Of a stretch of 64,000 nucleotides of DNA, positions 27,963-37,065 are shown one piece after another. Below the pieces are notes generated by a model that was given only the letters and a program-made list of their open reading frames with translations, did no database searches and had not been told where the DNA came from. Both the position numbers and the translations under genes were made by a program. The DNA is taken from the NCBI RefSeq assembly GCF_004346865.1, contig NZ_SMGR01000003.1, positions 372,001 to 436,000 on the forward strand, read 5' to 3'. Numbering within the stretch: position 1 is the stretch's first letter; each line of letters opens with the position of its first letter. Source of the stretch: Shimia isoporae. GTDB taxonomy: Bacteria; Pseudomonadota; Alphaproteobacteria; Rhodobacterales; Rhodobacteraceae.

Positions 27963-28580
27963 TCATGACCCGTTGCACAACGTTTTGATGCCGGTCGCGA
28001 TCTCCGGCTTGGCGGCCAATGTGTCCGCTGCAATCAATCGTGCCTCGTCCAGCAACTGATCACGCGCAATCAAACGGTCCACCAATCCGAAGGCAAGCGC
28101 TTCATCTGCAGGAATTTTCTGTCCGCCCATCAAGATCAGCTTGGTCCGCGCGGGGCCAATCAATGCGGCCATGCGCGCCGGATCGGACGGTTGCGGCAAA
28201 AAGCCAAGCTTCATCACAGGATAAAAGAACTTTGCGTCCGGCACCGAAATACGAATGTCACACGCCAGCGCCATTCCCATTGCCCCGCCCGCCAAAGTCC
28301 CGTTTAGCGCCGCAATGCTCAGCCCCGGCAGCGCCGCTACAGCACCTGACAACCGCTCCCAGACATCGCTGGTCGCAAGCCCCGCGCGCGCCTCTTCAAG
28401 ATCAGCGCCAGCCGAGAAAACCTTTCCAGTTCCTGTGATTACAAGGCCCCGTGCCTCCCGAGCCGCCTCGGCAATGTCTGCCAACTCGCTCAACATCGCA
28501 TAGGTTAGGGAGTTGGCCTTGTCGGGGCGGTTGATCGTGACAATCCAGAGCCCCGACGGTTCTTTGATCAGGTCGATCAT
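27963..28580 (-). CDS. Enoyl-CoA hydratase/isomerase family protein
   Basis: 205 residues of crotonase fold, shorter than the usual ~260 because the C-terminal trimerisation helices are reduced. Contains the CoA-binding and oxyanion segments: ITGTGKVFSAGADLEEARAG and ALNGTLAGGAMGMALACDIRI (oxyanion-hole glycines). An acidic residue in the VMKLGFLPQPSD region may be catalytic, but the typical Glu of hydratases is not obvious, so isomerase or other crotonase chemistry is possible. Overlaps the SDR gene by four bases (ATGA), forming a two-gene unit. Confidence 0.85.
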   Translation of the reverse strand: MIDLIKEPSGLWIVTINRPDKANSLTYAMLSELADIAEAAREARGLVITGTGKVFSAGADLEEARAGLATSDVWERLSGAVAALPGLSIAALNGTLAGGAMGMALACDIRISVPDAKFFYPVMKLGFLPQPSDPARMAALIGPARTKLILMGGQKIPADEALAFGLVDRLIARDQLLDEARLIAADTLAAKPEIATGIKTLCNGS

Positions 28581-29329
28581 ATAAGGCCGACCTTGCGGCG
28601 AATGTCTTCATCTCTCAGCGAGATTTCATCCCCCAGCCAATCATCAGCCGCGCTGGAGCACATCCAAAGCAGGCACTTCGCAGGCCATTCCGGCGGGATG
28701 TGATCCGTCCATTCCAGCTTGGACACAGGATTGATCCCGCTGGCTTTGATTTCCCTCTGCATTTGGGTCGCCACCGTGCCTGGGCTCAAACCGATGGCAC
28801 GAATGCCTTTTTCGCCAGCTTCTTTATGAACACAGCGCGTCAGCATGTTCACCGCGGCCTTGGACGCGCAATAATGGCTCCAGGCCTCCACCGGCCCATG
28901 AGCTGCACCTGAACTGATGGTGAGGATTGAGCCGCCGCCCGCCTGTTCCATCATCGGCATGACCGCACGCATCCCGTGATACACGCCTTTCAGATTGATA
29001 TCGATCACCTGTCCCCAATCGCTGGGATCCGACTGATCCAGATGAGAGATTGGCTCCACAACCCCTGCGTTATTGATGAGCACATCAACTCCGCCAAACT
29101 TGTCAACCGCCGCGGCAACTGCGGCTTCAACCTGCGCGTAGTCAGCAACATCGCAAGCCACCGCTAGCGCCGTATCACCGATTTCTTCGGCAATCGCATC
29201 AATCGCTGATCCGCTCCGCGCGGTCAGAACCACGTTGGCCCCCGCTGCCGCGAACGCGCGCGCCGCGCTTTCCCCAATTCCCCGGCTCGCGCCAGTGATC
29301 ATGACAGTTTTTCCAGAAACATCAGACAT
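28577..29329 (-). CDS. Short-chain dehydrogenase/reductase
   Basis: 250 residues, classical SDR. Cofactor motif TGASRGIG (12-19), NNAG (87-90 region), catalytic serine in TISSG (S139/S140), and YxxxK with Y153 and K157 in HYCASKAAV. It probably reduces or oxidises a 3-oxo/3-hydroxyacyl or similar alcohol with NADP(H), since an arginine follows the glycine motif (TARSG). Coupled with the downstream crotonase gene, suggesting a fatty-acid or acyl-CoA side pathway. Confidence 0.9.
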   Translation of the reverse strand: MSDVSGKTVMITGASRGIGESAARAFAAAGANVVLTARSGSAIDAIAEEIGDTALAVACDVADYAQVEAAVAAAVDKFGGVDVLINNAGVVEPISHLDQSDPSDWGQVIDINLKGVYHGMRAVMPMMEQAGGGSILTISSGAAHGPVEAWSHYCASKAAVNMLTRCVHKEAGEKGIRAIGLSPGTVATQMQREIKASGINPVSKLEWTDHIPPEWPAKCLLWMCSSAADDWLGDEISLRDEDIRRKVGLI

Positions 29330-29457
29330 ATCGCTCTCCCGCCTTGCCGTTTGCCCTGTGCTACTGCGCCAGGCGCGATTGGTCCAGTCTTTCGACTTGA
29401 CGACACGCCGCCTTAGACGGACTCTGTCGCGGACCTGTTCCAGTAAGGATTATTCAG

Positions 29458-30960
29458 ATGCGCATTTATCTCACTTCACGACTACTCGCTGGCTCGACAG
29501 CCATTGCCCTCTGCAGCGGGCCCGTCTTCGCCGACATCACGGCTCAAGATGCCTGGTCCAATTGGCGCGCGTATATGGAAGAATTCGGCTACGAAATTCA
29601 GGCCACGGAAGAAGCGGGAGCCGGATCTCTAGCGATCAAGGATCTGGTCGCCACAATGGACATGCCCGAGGAGAGCGGGCAGGCACAGGTCAACATGTCG
29701 GAGATGGTTTTCACCGAAAACGGTGAAGGAGCTGTCTCGATCACGATTGCAGACAGCGTCCCTTTCAGCTTCAGCATGGACGACGGCGATGAGCAGGTCA
29801 CTGCCAACATCATGATGACCCACGCGGGCCTCAGCACGATTGCCTCGGGCAACCCGGATGAGATCACATACGCCTATGGCGCTGAAAACGTGACGATGGC
29901 ACTGCAGGACCTGGTCGTTAATGGCGAGACCATTTCCGATTTCAGCGGTGAAATCGCCGTAAATGGTATCGACGGAACTACCCAATTCTCGCTGGGCGAG
30001 ACAATGACTTCCAAAGACAGCATGAGCGCCGAGCAACTCTCCGTGATGATCAAAGGCGTCGACCCTGACACCGGCGACAACGTGGACTTCGCGATGACCT
30101 TGGCTGGCCTGAATGGCACAAGTGAAGGCACAATGCCGCTCGGCAGCTTCACCAGCAACCCCAGCGCCATGTTCGCGGACAGTCTCGACCTGGTCGCAGA
30201 TTTCACGATGCAAGCAGCGCAAATCTCCGCGGCCTTCGAAGACGAAGAAGGCCCAGGTCAGCTCAATCTTACAACCGGTCCCGGGGCCGTTGACGTTGAG
30301 ATGACGGATGAACTCATGTCCTATGGCGGCAAAATAACCGACGTCGCAGCCTCAGTGGCTGCGCCGGACATTCCCCTTCCGATCGATGTAACTTTCGGCG
30401 AACTCGGATATGATTTTGCTGTTCCGCTAAAGGCATCAGAGGAAGCACAGGACTTCAACCTTGGTCTTAACTTTACGGATATCGGATTGTCTGAGTTTAT
30501 CTGGAACTTGTTCGATCCGGGCGCGATCCTACCGAGGGATGCGGCAACTCTGGTTCTCGGCCTTTCTGGCAAGGCAACCGTTTTCCAAGACCTTGTGACA
30601 CTTGACGAAAACATGTCCGAAGCGCCTGGCGAGTTGAACGCGTTGTCTTTGGACGAGCTGCAACTCAGCGCAGCAGGCGCAGATGTCTCCGGAACAGGAA
30701 GTTTCACTTTCGACAACACCGATCTGGTGTCGTTTGACGGGCTGCCACGTCCCGAAGGTGCCATCGATGTCAAGCTCAAAGGGATCAACGGCCTGATCGA
30801 CAAATTGATCCAAATGGGCTTGCTGCCCGAGGAGCAGGCTATGCCCGCGCGTATGATGCTCGGCATGTTCTCGGTTCCGGTTGGAGAAGACGAGCTGACG
30901 TCCCGCATCGAAATAAACGAGGCCGGACATGTCTTGGCCAACGGACAGCGCCTAAAATAA
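29458..30960 (+). CDS. DUF2125 family exported protein
   Basis: 500 residues with signal peptide MRIYLTSRLLAGSTAIALCSGPVFA. The body is a long run of amphipathic beta strands, rich in Thr/Asp/Glu, as in the DUF2125 family of Alphaproteobacteria, with ITAQDAWSNWRAYMEEFGYEIQATEEAG at the start and SRIEINEAGHVLANGQRLK at the end. Probably periplasmic or outer-membrane-facing; function unknown. The fold resembles lipid-channel/AsmA-type envelope proteins only loosely. Single gene with a strong terminator 22 bases after its stop. Confidence 0.85.
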   Translation: MRIYLTSRLLAGSTAIALCSGPVFADITAQDAWSNWRAYMEEFGYEIQATEEAGAGSLAIKDLVATMDMPEESGQAQVNMSEMVFTENGEGAVSITIADSVPFSFSMDDGDEQVTANIMMTHAGLSTIASGNPDEITYAYGAENVTMALQDLVVNGETISDFSGEIAVNGIDGTTQFSLGETMTSKDSMSAEQLSVMIKGVDPDTGDNVDFAMTLAGLNGTSEGTMPLGSFTSNPSAMFADSLDLVADFTMQAAQISAAFEDEEGPGQLNLTTGPGAVDVEMTDELMSYGGKITDVAASVAAPDIPLPIDVTFGELGYDFAVPLKASEEAQDFNLGLNFTDIGLSEFIWNLFDPGAILPRDAATLVLGLSGKATVFQDLVTLDENMSEAPGELNALSLDELQLSAAGADVSGTGSFTFDNTDLVSFDGLPRPEGAIDVKLKGINGLIDKLIQMGLLPEEQAMPARMMLGMFSVPVGEDELTSRIEINEAGHVLANGQRLK

Positions 30961-30982
30961 TCTTCGATTGAAACAACGATCC

Positions 30983-31011
30983 GGAGGCCGCCATGAGCGG
31001 CCTCCTTTTTT
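30983..31011 (+). terminator. Intrinsic terminator after the DUF2125 gene
   Basis: Perfect nine-base-pair stem GGAGGCCGC/GCGGCCTCC (30983-30991 with 30997-31005), five-base loop, six Ts. Confidence 0.92.
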
Positions 31012-31075
31012 GCTGGCGCCTTGCACCGGACCTTCCAGCGGTCTAACTCAGTTGAAACACCGAAACGAGGACACA

Positions 31076-32422
31076 ATGGCCCAAACTCCCGAAGCCCTGA
31101 CCAACCAGCTTTTGGACGCCGCAAAAGTCGCGGGAGCAGAAGCATGCGACGCTGTTGTGGTCGTAGGCACATCGTTGTCCATCGAGGTGCGCGAAGGCAC
31201 ATTGGAACAGGCTGAGCGCGCCGAGGGACTGGACCTAGGACTCCGTGTCCTTGTCGGAAAACGACAGGCCAACGTTTCGATCTCGGACGCTCGACCCGAC
31301 GCCATTCGGGAAATGGCTGAACGCGCCGTGGCCATGGCGAAGGAAGCTCCCGAAGATCCGTATGTGGGCTTGGCCGACCCGGGCCAGTTGGCGGCGGAAA
31401 GGGATGCAGGTTGCCTGGAGCTTTCGGACCCTTCCGCGGAACCTGACCCCTCGATGTTGCAGTCGGACGCACTTGCAACCGAAGCTGCGGCAAAGGCCGT
31501 TAATGGGGTCACCCAAGTGCAATCCGCCACGGCAGGTTATTCAGCCAACGATGTCTGGATAGCCGCCAGCAACGGCTTTTCCGGCGGATACCGACGCACC
31601 AGCCGTGGCACCTATTGTACTGCAATCGCAGGCAGTGGCGACGGTATGGAGCGCGACTATGACGGTGACAGCCGCATCTTTGCGTCTGACATGCGCGACC
31701 CCGCCGACATTGGTCAATCTGCCGGCGAACGGGCCGTGGGCCGCCTGCACGCGCGCCAACCAAAAACCGGTGCATTTCCTGTTCTGTTTGACGAACGAAT
31801 TTCCAGTTCGCTTCTCGGCCACCTTTTGGCCGCCGCGAACGGCGCGACAGTTGCAAGGGGATCAGGTTGGCTACGCGAAAAACTCGGGGAACAGGTTTTG
31901 CCGACCACGCTTTCTGTAATCGAAGATCCACACCGTCCGCGTGTCACCGGCTCTCGCATGTTCGATGCAGAGGGTCTGCCGACCCAACGCCGGGCAATCG
32001 TGGAAAACGGCGTTTTGACAGGTTGGACATTGGATCTCGCAAACGCGCGCAAGCTTGGCCTGAGCAGCACGGCGAACGCTGCACGCGGCGTATCAGGGCC
32101 ACCCTCTCCCTCCAATTGGAACGTCGCCTTGACGCAGGGAGAAAAGTCTCGAGACGCTTTGATCAAGGAAATGGGCACAGGCCTTTTGGTTACGAGCCTG
32201 ATTGGCTCAACCATCAATCCTAACACCGGTGACTACTCCCGTGGTGCGGCTGGCTTTTGGGTGGAAAACGGAGAACTGACGCACGCAATCAACGAATGTA
32301 CGATTGCTGGCAATCTGCACGATATGATGCGAACTCTTGTACCCGCCAACGACGCGCGCCAGCACCTGTCGCGACCGGTTCCATCGCTGCTGGTCGAAGG
32401 ACTCACACTTGCCGGATCCTGA
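31076..32422 (+). CDS. pmbA: TldD/PmbA (TldE) family metalloprotease-related protein
   Basis: 448 residues from the ATG at 31076 (ACGAGGA upstream). Matches PmbA/TldE: N-terminal LEQAERAEGLDLGLRVLVGKRQANVS, AMAKEAPEDPYVGLAD, and the C-terminal domain with GTGLLVTSLIGSTINPNTGDYSRGAAGFWVENGELTHAI. The HEXXH-type zinc site belongs to TldD; TldE subunits such as this lack it, and I see none here. With TldD it degrades or matures peptides (microcin B17, CcdA in E. coli). No tldD is in the window. Confidence 0.92.
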   Translation: MAQTPEALTNQLLDAAKVAGAEACDAVVVVGTSLSIEVREGTLEQAERAEGLDLGLRVLVGKRQANVSISDARPDAIREMAERAVAMAKEAPEDPYVGLADPGQLAAERDAGCLELSDPSAEPDPSMLQSDALATEAAAKAVNGVTQVQSATAGYSANDVWIAASNGFSGGYRRTSRGTYCTAIAGSGDGMERDYDGDSRIFASDMRDPADIGQSAGERAVGRLHARQPKTGAFPVLFDERISSSLLGHLLAAANGATVARGSGWLREKLGEQVLPTTLSVIEDPHRPRVTGSRMFDAEGLPTQRRAIVENGVLTGWTLDLANARKLGLSSTANAARGVSGPPSPSNWNVALTQGEKSRDALIKEMGTGLLVTSLIGSTINPNTGDYSRGAAGFWVENGELTHAINECTIAGNLHDMMRTLVPANDARQHLSRPVPSLLVEGLTLAGS

Positions 32423-33197
32423 TCTGAAGCTTCTGCTCGACGCCGCGGAGGAAGCCGGGCGCATCGCAACCCGCTACACCGGCTCCGAAGCAGAAACCTG
32501 GCACAAGCCAGACGGTGCAGGCCCCGTGACGGAGGCGGACCTCGCCGTCAACGATATGCTGGAAGCCACCTTGCGAGCAGCGCGTCCGGACTATGGTTGG
32601 CTCAGCGAGGAAAGCCACGATGGACCTGAGCGCCTCGAGGCAGCGCGTTGCTTTATTATCGACCCCATTGACGGTACCCGCAGCTTCATCGATGGCTCCA
32701 ACACGTGGGCGCACTCGCTCGCAATTGCAGAACATGGCAAAGTCACTGCCGCGGTGGTCTTCCTACCTTTGCGCGACCGAATGTACGCTGCGGCGCATGG
32801 GGCCGGCGCTACCCTGAACGGCACTCCGATCGCAGCTTCCCAACGAGCCGAAATTTGGGACGCCAACGTCTTGGCGGCACGACCCGTCATGCATTCGGAT
32901 CTCTGGCGCGCAAAAGCTCCAGGGTTCAAACTTGGCTACCGCCCCTCGTTGGCATACCGCCTCGCTCTTGTGGCTCAAGGCCGATTTGACGCAATGCTCA
33001 CTCTTCGCCCGACATGGGAATGGGATATTGCCGCGGGTGATTTGATTTTGCGCGAAGCTGGCGCGGCAGTTTCTGATCGAATGGCCGAGCCGCTCACTTT
33101 CAACAAAGCCGACCCGCGACTAAATGGCGTTGTAGCCGGAGGCAGCGCGTTGCATCGGCAAATCTGCGATGCGCTCGCTCCTGTTAACTCACTTTAA
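32409..33197 (+). CDS. Inositol monophosphatase family phosphatase (CysQ-like)
   Basis: 262 residues from a TTG at 32409, which has AAGGA seven bases upstream and overlaps the pmbA stop by 14 bases; the longer frame has no homology. Metal-binding motifs include the first glutamate in WLSEES and IIDPIDGTRSFIDG, and the second aspartate lies in TWEWDIAAGDLILREAGA. The family hydrolyses sugar phosphates or 3'-phosphoadenosine 5'-phosphate; alphaproteobacterial members next to pmbA are often called CysQ. Substrate is not decidable here. Confidence 0.85.
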   Translation: MPDPDLKLLLDAAEEAGRIATRYTGSEAETWHKPDGAGPVTEADLAVNDMLEATLRAARPDYGWLSEESHDGPERLEAARCFIIDPIDGTRSFIDGSNTWAHSLAIAEHGKVTAAVVFLPLRDRMYAAAHGAGATLNGTPIAASQRAEIWDANVLAARPVMHSDLWRAKAPGFKLGYRPSLAYRLALVAQGRFDAMLTLRPTWEWDIAAGDLILREAGAAVSDRMAEPLTFNKADPRLNGVVAGGSALHRQICDALAPVNSL

Positions 33198-33298
33198 CCA
33201 CTTGCCCCGATAGTTGAAACTGCATCAGGTCAGGCCTTGAGGCCCGTCGCCATCGCCTTTAGTTTGCGCGCAACGCAGCATCTCAAAGGAGATTGACG

Positions 33299-33541
33299 AT
33301 GGCGCAACGCCTGCACCTTGTATTCGGCGGCGAATTGATCGACCCGACAAAGACCGCTTTCAAAGACGTGGACGACATCCACGTTGTCGGTATTTTCCCC
33401 GACTACCAGTCGGCCTATGATGCGTGGAAAGCAGAAGCGCAGCGCACGGTAGACAACGCACACATGCGCTACTTCATAGCGCATCTTCATCGCCTGCGCG
33501 ACGAAGAGCTCGCCGCCTCCTCCACCGAAGAACTCGGCTAA
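33299..33541 (+). CDS. DUF4170 small protein
   Basis: 80 residues from the ATG at 33299, with AAAGGAG upstream. Sequence AQRLHLVFGGELIDPTKTAF and VVGIFPDYQSAYDAWKAEAQRTVDNAHMRYFIAHLHRL fit DUF4170, a small alphaproteobacterial family. It is regularly found directly before the Kdo transferase gene, as here (eight bases away), so a role in lipopolysaccharide core synthesis or its regulation is plausible but unproven. Confidence 0.88.
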   Translation: MAQRLHLVFGGELIDPTKTAFKDVDDIHVVGIFPDYQSAYDAWKAEAQRTVDNAHMRYFIAHLHRLRDEELAASSTEELG

Positions 33542-33549
33542 GGCCACCC

Positions 33550-34770
33550 ATGCCGCGCTCGCTCGGACTGGCAGCATATCTGGCCTTTGCACGCCGCCAG
33601 CCGCGCAAGCCGGTACCATTGGCGGCCGAACGACCCAAAGGCGAGCTGATCTGGCTACACTGTTCCGACCCCTCCCGCGCCCGAAGCCTTGCTCAACTTG
33701 GCCTTCGTCTGGCGAATCTGCGGGACGAGACCCAAAAGGTTCTGATCACCACTGCGTCCGGCACCCCGCCAGCCCAGAACCTTCCGGACGGGGCAATTTG
33801 GCAGGAGTGCCCAACTGAAAACCCCGACGACATCGAGGCTTTCCTCCACCATTGGCGACCGGACATGCTTATCTGGCTTGGCAAGCTACTGCGCCCGGCC
33901 CTGACAGTTGCAAGTTCCAAGCGCATGCCTTGCATGTTGGTGGAACCCAATGCACCAACTCTGGAAAACAAACGCTGGCGCGTAGGCCCTGAACCAATTC
34001 GGGCAACCTTGGCGCATTTCAACGTAATTCTGGCCGACACCAAGGCCATTGTCGCACGCTTCCGCTCGATGTTGCCCGAGGACGTCGAGGTCCACCCGGG
34101 AGGCCTCCTGACCGAAGAACCCCCTGCGTTGGTACACGTGGAAAGCGACCTTGAGGAGCTTCGTGATGCTTTGAAGGGACGCCCTGTTTGGTTGGCCGCA
34201 CGCGTGCATCCAGACGAGCTTCCGGCTATTCTCGCTGCGTTCCGTTCGGCGCTTCGGCTGTCACATCGGTTGCTGCTTGTCATCGTCCCGGATAGGGCCG
34301 ACCACGCAACGGCCATCAGGGATCAGGTGCATGCACAGGATTGGCGCGTAGCGAATTGGGACGACGGGGCATTTCCCGAGGAAGATACCCAAATTCTCCT
34401 AACGGAGAGTCCTGGTGAATTGGGGCTGTGGTACCGGATCGCGCCGGTTAGCTTTGTTGGGTCTTCGCTGATTTCCGGCCACGGCGGTCGCGATCCATTG
34501 GAACCTGCTGCGCTCGGGTCTGCCGTTCTCTATGGGCCGTCCGTACGTAACCATCTGGACAGTTACACGCGGCTGGCCAACGCAGGAGCCGCGCGCATCG
34601 TCCGTGATGCCGACAGCCTCGCCACTGCGCTCATCCAGCTGGCAGCGCCCGACCAACTGGCAGCCATGGCCCACGCCGGTTGGCAGGTCATTTCCGAAAC
34701 GGCCGAAGTGACCGACGCCATCGTCGCGCACGCTCAACGGCTTCTGGACGGTGACGAGGTCGTAGGATGA
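33550..34770 (+). CDS. waaA: 3-deoxy-D-manno-octulosonic acid transferase
   Basis: 406 residues from the ATG at 33550. GT-B (GT30) enzyme adding Kdo to lipid A. It is shorter and more divergent than E. coli WaaA (425 aa), with the N-terminal membrane anchor reduced to [13 protein letters not shown]. Recognisable parts: an acceptor-side [47 protein letters not shown], and the nucleotide-binding end with [29 protein letters not shown]. Overlaps lpxK by four bases; DUF4170-waaA-lpxK form one operon. Confidence 0.88.
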   Translation: MPRSLGLAAYLAFARRQPRKPVPLAAERPKGELIWLHCSDPSRARSLAQLGLRLANLRDETQKVLITTASGTPPAQNLPDGAIWQECPTENPDDIEAFLHHWRPDMLIWLGKLLRPALTVASSKRMPCMLVEPNAPTLENKRWRVGPEPIRATLAHFNVILADTKAIVARFRSMLPEDVEVHPGGLLTEEPPALVHVESDLEELRDALKGRPVWLAARVHPDELPAILAAFRSALRLSHRLLLVIVPDRADHATAIRDQVHAQDWRVANWDDGAFPEEDTQILLTESPGELGLWYRIAPVSFVGSSLISGHGGRDPLEPAALGSAVLYGPSVRNHLDSYTRLANAGAARIVRDADSLATALIQLAAPDQLAAMAHAGWQVISETAEVTDAIVAHAQRLLDGDEVVG

Positions 34771-35771
34771 AACCCCCTGTATTCTGGAACAATGCGCCAG
34801 ACGCCCCCGGTTGGAAATCCACGCTGCTGGCTCCGCTTGGCAGTCTCTACGCCTCGGCCACACGACGTCGCATTGCCAAATCGGGCAGTGCCTACCACTC
34901 GCCAGTACCCGTGATCTGCATCGGCAACCTGAACGCCGGTGGCACAGGCAAAACACCAACCGCCATCGCTCTTGTTCAACACCTACAGGCGAGAGGGTTT
35001 TCACCGCATGTCGTGTCCCGCGGATACGGCGGAAGCCTCCACGGCCCGGTAGAAGTACATGAACGCACCCACACCGCTGACCAAACCGGCGACGAACCCC
35101 TCCTGCTTGCCGCCTTCGCCCCGACCTGGGTGTCAAAAGACCGCGCAAAGGGTGTCAAAGCCGCGACCGAGGCAGGAGCCAAGGTAATTTTACTTGATGA
35201 CGGATTTCAAAATCCGTCCGTATACAAGGCCGCATCTATCGTCGTGGTAGATGCAAAACGCGGTTTCGGGAACGGGCGATGCATCCCTGCCGGACCACTG
35301 CGAGAACCCGTTGGTGAAGGGCTAAAGCGCGCAGATGTCGTACTTTCAATCGGCGATGCTCCAGCGCAAAAAGCTTTCTCCGAAACATGGGGGCATGCGA
35401 TTTCGCTACCTCACGTTCAGGGCGAGTTAGTGCCATTACCGACAGGCATGGACTGGACGCAAACACCCTTCTTGGCCTTTGCCGGCATTGGTCATCCGGA
35501 GAAATTCTTTGCTACATTGCGAAGCCTCGGTGCCACCATCCTTCATGCCGAAGCTCTGGACGACCACCAACCGCTTTCCCCGCAACTCCTCACCCGTCTT
35601 TCGATGGACGCCCAACGCCTTGGCGCTCAGCTGGTGACCACCGAAAAAGACGCCGTTCGTTTGCCACAAGACATGCGCCGTGAAGTTTTGACAGTCCCCG
35701 TGAGACTTAACATTTCGGATTGGTCAGAAGTGGATACGATGCTGGATCGGGTGTTGCCCGAGCAACCGTGA
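34767..35771 (+). CDS. lpxK: Tetraacyldisaccharide 4'-kinase
   Basis: 334 residues. Phosphorylates the lipid A disaccharide at the inner membrane. The Walker [12 protein letters not shown] (residues 53-63) and the lipid-side VVSRGYGG and [12 protein letters not shown] (with the DDGFQ catalytic motif) are clear, as are [11 protein letters not shown] and [10 protein letters not shown] near the end. Starts inside the waaA stop (ATGA). Its last codons are part of a transcription terminator. Confidence 0.94.
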   Translation: MKPPVFWNNAPDAPGWKSTLLAPLGSLYASATRRRIAKSGSAYHSPVPVICIGNLNAGGTGKTPTAIALVQHLQARGFSPHVVSRGYGGSLHGPVEVHERTHTADQTGDEPLLLAAFAPTWVSKDRAKGVKAATEAGAKVILLDDGFQNPSVYKAASIVVVDAKRGFGNGRCIPAGPLREPVGEGLKRADVVLSIGDAPAQKAFSETWGHAISLPHVQGELVPLPTGMDWTQTPFLAFAGIGHPEKFFATLRSLGATILHAEALDDHQPLSPQLLTRLSMDAQRLGAQLVTTEKDAVRLPQDMRREVLTVPVRLNISDWSEVDTMLDRVLPEQP

Positions 35772-35792
35772 GTCACTCGGGCAACTGTTTTT
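35753..35792 (+). terminator. Intrinsic terminator overlapping the lpxK stop
   Basis: Ten-base-pair stem GTTGCCCGAG/CTCGGGCAAC (35753-35762 with 35776-35785), then TGTTTTTATT. The left arm codes for the last residues of LpxK and the stop codon (35769-35771) is in the loop. The right arm reaches to within a few bases of the convergent dsbA-like stop. Confidence 0.85.
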
Positions 35793-36462
35793 ATTCGCCC
35801 AGTTTGGCGTCAAGAATTTCCCGCAGAGCGTCATAGCTCATGTTGGAATGTTTCTCTCCGTCAATGATCAGCGTTGGCGTCGCGCTCACGTTGTCCGCAG
35901 CAGCGTTTTCCTGAAACCACCCGACCAAGGCCTTGGCTTTATCTTCATCCTGCAAGCAGGCCTGCAGCGTGTCGTCATCAAGGCCTGCCAGTCGGCCGGT
36001 CTTGCGCAAAGAACCGGCAATTGCAGTCGGATCACCTGCGCGCGTCCATTCTGACTGCGTCTCCATCAGGATATCTGTAATCCCGAAAAATTTCTCGGGC
36101 CCACCGCAGCGAGCCACCATGCTGGCCCAAAGACCGAAGCGGTCAAAATACACGTCACGGAAGATGAACTTCACTTTGCCGTTATCCACGTAGTCCGCCT
36201 TCAAAGGCTTCAAAACCTGTGTGTGGAACGTCGCGCAGTGCGGGCACGTGAAAGAGGCATATTCGACGATCGTGATCGGCGCATCGTCTGCGCCCATCAT
36301 CATTTCAACAATGCCAGAAGTCTCCACATCCGCGCCGTCCGAAGACACTGGCTCAATGTTGGTAACGCCCGCTACCGGGGCCGACTGTTGTGTATTCATC
36401 CAATATGCGCCGCCGGCAATTGCTAGCACGGCCACCGCCACTATGGGAAGGAGTCGTTTCAT
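35791..36462 (-). CDS. DsbA family periplasmic thiol-disulfide protein
   Basis: 223 residues. N-terminal signal/anchor MKRLLPIVAVAVLAIAGGAYW, then a thioredoxin fold with insertion: active site FTCPHCATFH (C73, C76) and cis-proline loop SATPTLIIDG. The second-domain segment VYFDRFGLWASMVARCGG, with an extra cysteine, and a CLQDEDKAKALV cysteine suggest an additional disulfide. CPHC is the DsbA-type oxidising motif. Abuts the DUF721 gene with no spacing (stop and start adjoining), so the two are co-transcribed. Confidence 0.9.
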   Translation of the reverse strand: MKRLLPIVAVAVLAIAGGAYWMNTQQSAPVAGVTNIEPVSSDGADVETSGIVEMMMGADDAPITIVEYASFTCPHCATFHTQVLKPLKADYVDNGKVKFIFRDVYFDRFGLWASMVARCGGPEKFFGITDILMETQSEWTRAGDPTAIAGSLRKTGRLAGLDDDTLQACLQDEDKAKALVGWFQENAAADNVSATPTLIIDGEKHSNMSYDALREILDAKLGE

Positions 36463-36978
36463 TTAGAAACCTTTCTTCGAGTTTTTGTTCTTGTCGATAA
36501 CATTCTCGGCCAAACGCGCCAGCGCCTGCCGCAAATCCGCATCCCTCACTGGCGCTGCAACTTCCGCTGCTTCTCGCACCACATCCGGGTCTTTGAGGGC
36601 ATCTGTGGATTCCTTTTTCGGAGCAAATTGGGCCTGGCCTTCGGCAAACCCTGACGCGGCAGTCTGCGTAATACGCAAATGCGCAATAGCGTTGTAACCA
36701 TAGGCCGCGTTCACCTTGCCCCGTAGTTTTTCTTTTTGCATCTCTAGCATCGGCGCTTGGGCACCGGTGGTAAGCACCGTGAGTGTGGCCCCGAAACCTG
36801 ATCGCCCGTACTTCACATCAACGGGACGACACACGCTGGCCATATCTTGCCCTACAATTTCAGACCAATGCGTCAGCACGCGCGTAACCGCAAAACCACG
36901 GCTTTCGCCCGCGCTGCGGATACGGTCCCGCAACAGGGTCGAAGTGCGTTTGAAGCCTTTCGTGGTGGCGCGTCGCAT
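36463..36978 (-). CDS. DUF721 / DciA-like protein
   Basis: 171 residues. The first ~110 residues fit DUF721: VLTHWSEIVGQDMASVCRPVDVKYG, LTVLTTGAQAPMLEMQKEKLRGKVNAAYGYNAIAHLRI. DciA proteins load the replicative helicase DnaB in bacteria lacking DnaC. The C-terminal ~60 residues are charged and less conserved. Divergent from mutY (87 bases), the normal Rhodobacteraceae arrangement DsbA-DUF721-mutY. Confidence 0.85.
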   Translation of the reverse strand: MRRATTKGFKRTSTLLRDRIRSAGESRGFAVTRVLTHWSEIVGQDMASVCRPVDVKYGRSGFGATLTVLTTGAQAPMLEMQKEKLRGKVNAAYGYNAIAHLRITQTAASGFAEGQAQFAPKKESTDALKDPDVVREAAEVAAPVRDADLRQALARLAENVIDKNKNSKKGF

Positions 36979-37065
36979 GGTCGGCCTTGCATCCTTGGGT
37001 CGGGCGCTATCTTAGTAGCCCCGCGCCAGTGTGCCAGCGAAACCGACCAATTGAGAGGATAAAAG

